From positions 2,048,001 to 2,112,000 of the forward strand of contig NC_044596.1 of assembly GCF_901933205.1 (NCBI RefSeq): DNA of 64,000 nucleotides. The letters run 5' to 3'. Made by a program: the position numbers and the translations under genes. Below, piece by piece: positions 55,989 to 64,000 of this stretch. The stretch is from Camarhynchus parvulus (Eukaryota; Chordata; Aves; Passeriformes; Thraupidae). How positions within the stretch are numbered: position 1 is the stretch's first letter; the number at the start of each line of letters is the position of its first letter. The notes beneath the pieces were generated by a model. The model worked only from the letters and a program-made list of their open reading frames with translations. It was not told the DNA's origin and did not search any database.

Positions 55989-56304
55989 GGGGACAAGAAC
56001 TCCAGTTTTGCTAAATGAGGGTGAGGAATTGGTGACGTTGAGGGGACAAGAACTCCAGTTTTGCTAAATGAGGGTGAGGAATTGGTGACATTGAGGGGAC
56101 AAGAACTCCAGTTTTGCTAAATGAGGGTGAGGAATTGGTGACATTGAGGGGACAAGAACTCCAGTTTTGCTAAATGAGGGTGAGGAATTGGTGACATTGA
56201 GGGGACAAGAACTCCAGTTTTGCTAAATGAGGGTGAGGAATTGGTGACATTGGGGGACAAGAACTCCAGTTTTGCTAAATGAGGGTGAGGAATTGGTGAC
56301 ATTG
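55989..56304 (+). repeat. 53-bp tandem repeat, 6 units
   Basis: Units start GGGGACAAGAACTCCAGTTT at about 55989, 56042, 56095, 56148, 56201 and 56253 (the last one base shorter). They are nearly identical, including an invariant TTGCTAAATGAGGGTGAGG, so the expansion is recent. Confidence 0.95.
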
Positions 56305-56401
56305 GTCTGAGGGAGAGAGGGCAGGACTCCTTAAGATCCTGCAGGTTTGGGGGGGACTTTGTTAGATGGGAAAGTCACAGCCTTGGTTTTCAGTAGATTA
56401 T

Positions 56402-57275
56402 GGTTTTTATCAAGGGCAGAGCCTGACCACAGAGAGTGTGGGGCAGGGAGAGGTTTATTTTGTGTACTTTGAAATGCCTAAATCCATGTTCTAGCTGCTG
56501 TACCCTGCCTTTCAGGGAGGCAGAATACAGAACAAGGAAGGGAAACCTGCAGCTGCTAGCCAGGACACTCAGGGGTGTACAATGTATAAATAATAAATAT
56601 AAATAATATAAAATATATTATTACAAATTATAAAAATAAATTATTATCTATTATAAAAATAGAAATAATATGGTTTTATAAATATATTTATAAATATAGA
56701 AACTATATTTATAAATAATATAAAATAGCGATAATATGTATTAATAAATTAAATAATTATGTATAAAATATATAAAATATTCTATAAAATTATATAAAGT
56801 ACAAGTAATATGCATAAATAAATAATTATATATAAAATACATAAAAATCTATAAAATTATATAATATAAGTAATATCTATAAATAAATAAAATAATTATT
56901 TATATGGAATAATATATTTGTTTATATGTTTATATGGAATAATATAAATAATAATAAATAATATATATACGTTTATATGGAATAATATAAAATATAAATA
57001 TTTTGTACAGATAAATTAAATAATTATATATTAATATATACATGTTTATATGGAATAATATAAAATATAAATATTATGTACAGATAAATTAAATAATTAT
57101 ATATTAATAGATAGACGTTTATATGGAATAATATAAAATATAAGTAATATGTATAGATAAATGAAATGATTATATATTAAAATGTTTTAAATTATATAGA
57201 ATAATATACATTTTAAATAATATATATATAAATGAATTAAAATCATGTATAAATAATATAAAATAATTCCAGTGG
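56402..57275 (+). repeat. AT-rich satellite element, short copy
   Basis: Same head (TATCAAGGGCAGAGCCTGACC through GGGGTGTACAATG) and same tail (ATAAAATAATTCCAGTGG) as 51984-53552, with about 690 bp of A/T-rich array between. Confidence 0.85.
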
Positions 57276-57854
57276 GTATGGATGGGGTGGGAGGTGTGGA
57301 CACCACATCCTGCTGAGTTGTTTCTTGGTGGCAAAAGAGGTGAAAATACCACAGGGCTTGTGTAGAAAGGAGGAAGGTGTTGAGCAGAGGCTTCATTTAG
57401 AAGCAGAGGGAGAGAGCAGAGCAGAAAAGGTGTTGGAATTGTGTAGTGTGGGAGCTGCTGGGGTGGCTCTTTCCATCCCCACAGAGCTTTGGTCCCACTC
57501 TGTTAAATGCCAAAAGCACAGCTGCTCTTGGGGAGATGCAGAAAAAACCCCTAAAATCCTAAAATGCCTTCCAGAAAGAAATGCTAAAATCCTACAGCTT
57601 TAAGATTGGAAAACCTCCCACGTGGTTCCTGTTAGAGCAGCAAACCAAAGCTGCTGGTAATGTTTGAGTTGGTGAGAGTGAGGAACTTTGTTGTTTCACA
57701 AAGTGAAAACTCAATTTTTTTTAAATGAAAGCTTCATCCCTGCTGCAGAAGGGCTTGGCTGAGTTTGGTTCATCCCCCTGCAACTGGGGATGAGGAATAA
57801 AAGGGGTAAGAAAAAAAATTAGGATAATTAAATCTCCTTAAAAATTAAAAGGAA

Positions 57855-57855
57855 G

Positions 57856-57887
<32 letters not shown>

Positions 57888-57912
57888 ATTATTATTATTA
57901 TTATTATTATAA
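57855..57912. repeat. (GTT)n(ATT)n microsatellite
   Basis: Pure GTT repeats pass directly into ATT repeats. Confidence 0.95.
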
Positions 57913-58029
57913 AAGGTAATAATAATTATTAATATTTATTATTAATAATAAATAATAATCTCCTTAATAATAAAAAAGGAAAGGTAAAGAGAAGGATAAT
58001 GCCATTGGCTGGAATGAATATCCCAGGTT

Positions 58030-58170
58030 TACATAATAATTTCAATTACCAATTTTTTTACCATCATAATTTCAAATACCAATCTTTTTACTATAATAAT
58101 TTCAATTACCAAATTTTTTACCATCATAATTTCAAATATCAATTTTTTTACCATAATAATTTCAAAAAAT
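58030..58170. repeat. about 29-bp A/T-rich tandem repeat, nearly 5 units
   Basis: The two half-variants CAATTACC and CAAATACC alternate between successive units, giving a higher-order period of about 58 bp. Confidence 0.85.
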
Positions 58171-58292
58171 CGCACCTTCGCTACTGGAAAGAAAGTCCAG
58201 GCTGCTGTTTTGTGTCTTATCCACCCAAATGAAATCTGTGGGATGCAGGATGGATCCAGGCTCAGCACTGGAGCTGCCTCTGGAATGGAATC

Positions 58293-58689
58293 CCTGGGAG
58301 TGTTTGCAGGGGTCCCAGGACAAGGGAAGAGATGAGAATCTTGGCTCCATGTTTCAGAAGGCTGATTTATTATTTTATGATATATATTATATGAAAAGAA
58401 AATGATCTGCTAAAACTATACTAAAAGAATAGAAGAAAGGATTTCATCAGAAGGCTTGAAAGGAAAGAAATGGAATGATAATAAAATCTTGTGACTGACC
58501 AGAGAGTCTGAGACAGCTGGACTGTGATTGGCCATTAATTAAAAACAACCACATGAGACCAATCAAGGATGCACCTGTTGCATTCCACAGCAGCAGATAA
58601 TTATTGTTTTTCTTTTCCTCTGAGGCTTCTCAACTTCTCAGGAGAAAAGATCCTAATGAAAGGATTTTTCATAAAATATGTCTGTGACA
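58293..58689 (-). mobile_element. solo LTR, family B, copy 3
   Basis: On the - strand it starts TGTCACAGACATATTTTATG. The right flank is GGAGTC (58690-58695) and the left flank GGAATC (58287-58292), matching at 5 of 6 bases. The distal terminal bases have mutated. The sense-strand AATAAATCAGCC is intact. It sits downstream of the SLC16A4 exon in the same orientation, so it could supply a polyadenylation site to that gene. Confidence 0.8.
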
Positions 58690-58695
58690 GGAGTC

Positions 58696-59276
58696 TCTGG
58701 AGGGTTGGGAAGCTGGGCAGGGTGGATTTGGTCTCTGCCTTTGCTGTGTTGTGGTTCTGGCTTTAATTAAAACTGGTTTTGCCTCCAGGTCCTGTGTGCT
58801 GTGGCAATAACTGTGCATGGGATGTGGAATGGCCCCACTGCAGCATCCTGCCCCCAGAGAGAGGAGCTCCTGGAGGATCTCATGGAAGGAAGGATCACCC
58901 TGCCCTCCCTGTCCCTGCTCTCATCCCTCCCCAGGGCCAGTGAACAGAATGAGCTGGAATCTCTGGCACTCAGAGCTGCTCATCCCACGAGGTGAGTGAG
59001 TCAGGACGGAGCTGAGGATTCAATCTGAGAGGCACAAAAACCCAGCTCAGGAGCAGAGGCACCACGGGCTGCATTTTCCCCATACACTTCACACTGTGCA
59101 TTTCTCAGCTGCCTTTAATCAGCACAAATATCCAGGTATCCAAAATGAGTCTGACATCCAAAATTTCCAATTATTTTGGAATATTCTGATATTTTCAGTG
59201 TTGCTGCTGTTGATCCTTCCCAGTACAGGCAGTGGCTTTCCCACGGAGATATGATCAAAGCCCAGCCTTTAAAACT
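58696..59276 (-). other. SLC16A4: probable SLC16A4 3' UTR and intergenic spacer
   Basis: Unique sequence between LTR copy 3 and the transporter stop codon. ATTAAA on the - strand at 59114-59119 lies 158 bp after the stop. The gap to the RBM15 side carries no further exon. Confidence 0.5.
59114..59119 (-). terminator. SLC16A4: polyadenylation signal ATTAAA
   Basis: GATTAAAGGC on the - strand, 158 bp past the TAA stop. This is the common variant signal. A second ATTAAA-type motif lies near 58762, and an AATAAA lies in the LTR. Confidence 0.5.
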
Positions 59277-59419
59277 TTAGTTTTTGTTCAAATTGGCTTT
59301 CTTTAGCTTCCATTTTTGGGCTGCAGGCTCGAAGAAGAAGGAGATGGGTGAGATGAGAGCACAGGCTCCAGCAAAGAGGAAGGAGCAGGCGTAGGTCTGG
59401 GTGTAGTCATAGAGCCACC
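59277..59419 (-). CDS. SLC16A4: last coding exon of a monocarboxylate transporter (SLC16 family, probably SLC16A4)
   Basis: SLC16 proteins are 12-helix major-facilitator transporters of the plasma membrane. This exon encodes the last 46 residues. A pyrimidine tract and CTCTCCTGCAG on the - strand end at 59420. The exon then supplies two bases (GG) that complete a codon and reads WLYDYTQTYACSFLFAGA, followed by a hydrophobic stretch ending SFFFEP and a basic tail WKLKKANLNKN, with TAA at 59279-59277. G-WLYD, then CSF and a final membrane helix, is the usual order around helix 12 of SLC16 members. The conserved Gly codon is split at the junction. The rest of the gene must lie beyond 64000, because I find no other transporter exon up to the window edge. 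The SLC16A4 assignment rests on the RBM15 neighbour; another SLC16 paralogue is possible. Confidence 0.75.
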
Positions 59420-60223
59420 CTGCAGGAGAGAAGGTTGTTATTAAAGCTGGGCGATTTTTCTCAGTGAAAAAAATAATTCAAGGAGGTGGGTGGGCGGCAA
59501 AGGATGTGTGTTCTCATCTAAGAATTGCTCAGATATTTCCCTTAAATTATTTTAACTCTTCCTGGGCAGCATTTCCTGTAAGGAAATGACATGCAGGTCG
59601 TTTTTCCCAGAGCCAACTTTGATCCTTGTAGTGGACATGGTGTTTAATTTGATTGAACTTAATCCCTGATTTTTTTTTTTTTTTCCTGTTTAAGTAAGTG
59701 GGCCAAAAGTGGCTGATGGAAGATTCTCTTGGATTGAAGGGATGACTTGCACATGTTGGTATTTGCAACATCTGGGCTGCAAACCCTCTGTTCTCCAGCC
59801 TTGTCTTCTTGTGAGCAGACCCAGTTTCATGTCCTTTGTCTAACAGGAGACACCCCAGGCCAGGAGCTGGAAGTGAACTTGATAAAAGGAGCTCTGGGAG
59901 GACTTCAAAGGAAAAGCTGAATTCCATTGAGCCTCAGGAATGTCTGGAGGATTCAGGTCACCTTTTAAAGTGACCTCCAAGTGTTGGGTTTGGTCCTGGC
60001 AAATCATCTGGGCTCTGGGCTGTCCTTTGAAAGGTGGAGAGTTCCTCTCTTTGAATCTGAAATCTGCAAAGTGCTGGGAGATGCTGCTGCACATAAAAAC
60101 GCTAATCCAGTCCCAAATGTGGGGTGGGTGTGGGGGCAGCAGCTGAGCCAGATCTGCTGCTGGTGTGAAATGCAATTCCTCTGGAGACATCCATGGAATC
60201 CAGACATCCACAGGCTTCCATGA

Positions 60224-60429
60224 GTTCCACAGATCTGGCCCAAACCTGGGCTTGTTAACCCCAGGAAGGGACAGGATACAGTCCTGAGTTCCACAGACAG
60301 CAGATCTGACCCAAACCTGGGCTCCTCAAGCCCAGGAAGGGACAGGATACAGTCCTGAGTTCCACAGACAGCAGATCTGACCCAAACCTGGGCTCCTCAA
60401 GCCCAGGAAGGGACAGGATACAGTCCCTG
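60224..60429 (+). repeat. 64/71-bp tandem repeat, 3 units
   Basis: Units start GTTCCACAGA at 60224 (64 bp), 60288 (71 bp) and 60359 (71 bp), each with GACCCAAACCTGGGCT or GGCCCAAACCTGGGCT and GGGACAGGATACAGTC. Units 2 and 3 are almost identical. Confidence 0.95.
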
Positions 60430-60659
60430 AGGTCCTGGGCTCAGGGAGGGTGCCAGTGAGGTTTGGGATCTGTGCTGGAGCAGAGGCACTGACATTCCCT
60501 GCTGTGGATTTCCACAGAAGGTTTTATAAAGCACAGCACAGCTGCTTTTGCCCAGTTTCAGTTTCTCTTGGCTCACTGCTGCCTCTGGGGAGTCCCTGTG
60601 TTTGTTTGCTCCTCAGGGATGGCCTGGGAGCCACGTGCTGGAGGAGATGCAGCTGGAGA

Positions 60660-61250
60660 GGAGGATCCACCCTGTGGTGGGATCTATCCCCTGTTGGGAT
60701 CCAGTCCCTGGTGGGATCTGTCCCATGGTGGGATCTGTCCCCTCCTGGGATCCATGCCCTGGTGGGATCCATGCCATAATAGGATCCATCCTGTGATGGG
60801 ATCCATGCCCTGGTGGGACCCATCCCCTGATGGGATCCATCCCATAGTGGGATCTATCCCATGGTGGGATCCATCCCATGGTGGGATCCATCCCGTGGTG
60901 GAATCCACCCCTTGGTGGGACCCATCCCCTGTGGGATCCATTCCATGGTAGGATCCATCCCCTGCTGGGATCCACCCCTTGGTGGGACCCATCCTCTGCT
61001 GGGATCTACCCTTTGGTGGAATCCATGCCCTGGTGGGATCCCTCCCCTCGTGAGATCCATCTCATGTTGGGATCCATGCCTTGTGGGATCCACCCTTTGG
61101 TGGGATCCATCCCCTCTGGGATCCATCCCCTCCTGCGATCCATGCCCTGGTGGGATCCATCCTCTTCTGGGATCCATCCCATGGTGGGATCCACCCTTTG
61201 GTGGGGTCCATCCCATAGTAGGACCCATCTCCTCATGGGATCCATCCCCT
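60660..61250. repeat. GGATCC-type minisatellite
   Basis: About 590 bp of units of roughly 15-17 bp, such as GGTGGGATCCATCCC, with CCATGCCCTGG and CCCCTGCTGGG variants. The dense GGATCC motif makes many BamHI sites. Open frames on both strands (WWDPS and GMDPT types) are by-products. Confidence 0.95.
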
Positions 61251-62862
61251 GCTGCTGCACTCTGGGACTCTCCCACGACCCTGGGGTTCATTCCCAGGCC
61301 TGGGATCTGTTTCTGCTGCCTGGAAGTCTCTGGGATTTGGAGAGGGGATGCTGATGTAGTTATTTGTGAGAGGAACAGGACAGAGTGCTCCAGCTGAGCT
61401 CTGATTTATTGCAATCCTTAAAATATCCTTCAGGATATTTCTTAATTTTCTTTTTTTTTTTTTTAATTTTCCTGGGGATTTTTTTGGTGCTGGATGGGAT
61501 TTAGGTGCAGTGGGATTTACCAGCATTGCCTCACTGGCAGCACAGCCACCAACTTCCATCACACCCCAACCTTCTGAAGCAACTCCAGTCTCTGTGCCCC
61601 AAATTCATTTCCAAAACAAAACAAGAATCACTCCTGCTGCAGAAAGCTGAACTGGGAGCTTGTGCTGTTCAAACCCCAGCAAAGCAGCAGTTTTGTGAGG
61701 AATGCTGGTAAATCCCAGCAATGTAATCCAAACTAAACATTCCCAGCACTGCTGCTGCTACCAGCTGGGTCAGGCTCTTTAAATGGTGCTGCTGATCTTT
61801 AATCAGAAGTTTTATTTATTCTTGATGCCCTGAGGAGTAAAATTCAGTGGGAAGGTGAAGGTAAAATTTAGCAAACATCTAAATACGTGTGGCAGCAGAG
61901 CTTTTGATGACTCCATCCTCTCCCTTTTCACCACCCAAATTTCTTGGGACTGGAGTTTGTCCTCTGGGGACTGGAATCTTTTCTACAATTTGCTTTACAT
62001 GCTTTGGTTCAGCTCTTTTGCATTTGGAGTCAGTGATTTGTACTGCTTGTGGAAGTAAACTGTGTCCTTCTCTCCTCAGCTTGCTCCAGGCTGCCAAAAT
62101 TATGTTTATTCTGCTTTGGGCTGGGTTTTTTCAGCAGCCAGAGGTGCCAGTGGATGGGGAGCTCGGAAGGAGACTCCAAACTTTCCCTTTGGGTCCTGCC
62201 CCTGGATTTCAGGGCTTTCAGCTGAACAGATTTGCAGGTAAGTCACCTTTTCCTTGCATTAGGCTTTGGTCTAATATGTAAATTAGGCACTTTTAACCTT
62301 TGCAGTTCTCATTATCCATCATCATTATTTCCACTGTGTAAAAACACTTGAGTTTGATGGAATTGTAATTCTAAACTCAAAGTTCTTGGGAGGTAAAAGC
62401 ACCAAATCCCAGGGTCTCACAGAGTATTTAAATGCTGCATTCTGCAAGGAGCAGAATGGTTTTGGACATTTCATCAGGAGTTTTTGGTCTCACTCAGTTT
62501 TCACATTGAAAACTGCATTGCAAGAGAAAATTGCAGAATTTTTCTTGGATCCCAAGCCTGGATCCTGAGCTCTGGGTTGTTTCCATCTTGCTCTGCCTGT
62601 AAGGACATGGATCAGGAATTGTTTTGCTTCTTGGCTTTATTTGGCCCTTTATTTATCCCACCTGCCTTAAGCCTGAATTCTGTGGAAAGCTTTTTGCAGG
62701 GAACTTGCTTTACAAACCCACTGCAGAGAGCAAAAACCTTCCCATTAGTGCAGAAATATTGCAGCTGGATGGAAATTTAACTTTTTTAACTGCAATGTGA
62801 GTGTGGCTAAGTGACAACCAGGGTGTTCAGCCCCTGCTGTGTTGCTGTACCAGGGGATTCAG

Positions 62863-63280
62863 GGGAACTGAGGGATTGTTTTGTGCTCAGTGCACACCCT
62901 GTACAGCAGCAGGGATCTGCAATCCAGGCTCTGCATCACCCTGACACTGGCAAGCTCCTTGTCCATGAAATGTTTTGGCTCCTTGAAATTGCATCCACAC
63001 ACAGAGCAGGACCAGCCCAGGGATGTTGATTGAGAATATTAATTTTTTCCTGTGCATGGAGCTGGAATTTACAGAACCCTTGGGTGAGCTGGGTGCCTCT
63101 GCAGGCTGGGGGCAGCTGATCTGGAGGGCAGGGAACAAAAAATGATGGTTTGGGTTGGAAAGGGCCCTAAAGCTGCTCCCATTCCACCCCTGCTATGGGC
63201 AGGGACACTTCCACTGCCCCAGGCTACTCCAAGCCCCATCCAGCCTGGCCTTGGGCACTGCCAGGGATCCAGGGGCAGCC
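62863..63280 (+). repeat. tandem segmental duplication, unit 1
   Basis: The 418-bp segment starts GGGGAACTGAGGGATTG and ends inside a reverse CR1 at ATCCAGGGGCAGCCACA. The same sequence restarts at 63281. The internal differences are few, plus a 40-bp insertion in unit 2 near 63468-63500. Confidence 0.9.
63142..63280 (-). mobile_element. CR1 LINE 3'-tail fragment cut by a duplication junction
   Basis: Reverse CR1 tail: GGTTTGGGTTGGAAAGGGCC and GCCCCAGGCTACTCCAAG, ending abruptly at GGGGCAGCCACA, where duplication unit 2 begins. Confidence 0.85.
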
Positions 63281-63750
63281 ACAGGGGAACTGAGGGATTG
63301 TTTTGTGCTCAGGGCACACCCTGTACAGCAGCAGGGATCTGCAATCCAGGCTCTGCATCACCCTGACACTGGCAAGCTCCTTGTCCATGAAATGTTTTGG
63401 CTCCTTGAAATTGCATCCACACACAGAGCAGGACCAGCCCAGGGATGTTGATTGGGAATATTAATTTTTATAGAAAGAACAGCAGCGTTGCTGAAACTTT
63501 GCATGGAGCTGGAATTTACAGAACCCTTGGCAGCTTCCAGCTGGGTGCCTCTGCAGGCTGGGGGCAGCTGATTTGGAGGGCAGGGAACAAAAAAAATGAT
63601 GGTTTGGGCTGGAAAGGGCCCTAAAGCTCTTCCCATTTTACCCCTGCCATGGGCAGGGACAGTTCCACTGCCCCAGGCTGCTCCAAGCCCCATCCAGCCT
63701 GGCCTTGGGCACTGCCAGGGATCCAGGGGCAGCCACAGCTGCTCTGGGCA
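63281..63750 (+). repeat. tandem segmental duplication, unit 2
   Basis: Repeats unit 1 in order and orientation, then carries on through the full CR1. The CR1 in unit 1 is therefore the truncated version. Confidence 0.9.
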
Positions 63751-64000
63751 CCCTGTGCCAGGGCCTGCCCACCCTCACAGCCAAGAATTCCTTCCCAATA
63801 TCCCTTCCAGCCCTGCCCTCTGGCAGTGGAAACCATTCCCTGTGTCCTGTCACTGTTATATTTTATGAAAAATCCTTTTGCCAGGATATTTCAGAAAATA
63901 CGACAGTGACACTGTCCCTGCCTCCCTTGTCCCCAATCCCTCTCCAGCTCTCCTGAATCCCCTTTAGCTCTGAGCTCTCCCTGGAGCCTTCTCCTCTCCA
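63597..64000 (-). mobile_element. CR1 LINE 3' region, runs off the window
   Basis: Reverse CR1: GATGGTTTGGGCTGGAAAGG, CCATGGGCAGGGACAGTTCC, AAGAATTCCTTCCCAATATC and CTGGAGCCTTCTCCTCTCCA at the edge. It is interrupted at about 63854-63915 by a small LTR-like insertion. Confidence 0.9.
63854..63915 (+). mobile_element. about 60-bp LTR-derived insertion within CR1
   Basis: TGTTATATTTTATGAAAAAT and CCTTTTGCCAGGATATTT match the start of LTR family B (compare 58689 leftward, TATTTTATGAAAAATCC). The block is bounded by TGTCACTG and CAGTGACA, an 8-bp inverted pair. The normal CR1 sequence resumes nearby. It may be a severely internally deleted LTR or a MITE-like unit. Confidence 0.5.

Larger units (their letters stand above)
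57276..58292. other. gene-free stretch with microsatellites
   Basis: Unique sequence containing a (GTT)n(ATT)n tract (57855-57912) and a tandem repeat of about 29 bp (58030-58170) built on ATAATTTCAATTACCAATTT and ATAATTTCAAATACCAAT. Confidence 0.5.
59420..64000 (-). other. SLC16A4: probable intron of SLC16A4
   Basis: No transporter exon is visible in this 4.6 kb. It contains a 64/71-bp tandem repeat, a GGATCC minisatellite, a duplicated segment and two CR1 elements, described separately. The remainder is unique. Confidence 0.5.

Noticed and set aside
55989..56304. Regular 53-bp repeats as a possible CRISPR array
   Set aside because: The whole unit repeats with no variable spacer, so it is a tandem repeat.

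Overview
This is avian genomic DNA, most likely from a songbird (passerine) and probably from a GC-rich microchromosome. CR1 LINE fragments are the commonest interspersed repeat, with at least 16 visible. There are eight solitary retroviral LTRs, several with intact target-site duplications, and many GC-rich minisatellites. The chromosome assignment is an inference from gene order as I remember it; no search was run.

The gene content is low. The one substantial gene is RBM15 on the + strand, with its coding sequence at 38143-40964. It sits behind a CpG-island promoter (about 37000-38140) that carries 14 CCAAT boxes, all in the same orientation. The reading frame breaks once, near 39162, between the first and second RNA-recognition motifs; both sides of the break are otherwise intact and conserved. 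A long, transposon-free downstream region (41-49.5 kb) holds three AATAAA signals, a candidate alternative 3' coding exon (45337-45482), and a CpG-rich patch ending in a consensus splice donor (46898/46899). The second gene is represented by one exon only: the C-terminal exon of a monocarboxylate-transporter-family gene on the - strand (59277-59419). It is probably SLC16A4, which neighbours RBM15 in mammals. The two genes are therefore tail to tail, and the rest of the transporter lies beyond the right edge.

Layout: 1-2.7 kb, a duplicated segment with GGGAT arrays and CR1. 2.7-37 kb, gene-free as far as I can see: CR1 fragments, LTRs (7.8, 9.1, 20.7, 24.6, 26.6, 28.9 and 29.7 kb), minisatellites (4.6, 5.5, 11.8, 17.1, 24.5, 27.3, 32.8, 35.5 and 36.4 kb) and a near-perfect hairpin at 14.65 kb. 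37-41 kb, RBM15. 41-49.5 kb, transposon-free RBM15 downstream region. 49.5-58.7 kb, CR1, a local duplication, two related AT-rich satellite elements (52.0-53.6 and 56.4-57.3 kb) and an LTR. 59.1-59.4 kb, the 3' end of SLC16A4. 59.4-64 kb, its probable intron, with a GGATCC-type minisatellite and a tandem duplication that breaks inside a CR1 element.

I found no CRISPR, no prokaryotic operon, no convincing tRNA or rRNA, and no intact retroviral or LINE open reading frame. Many long open frames here are artefacts of GC-rich simple repeats.
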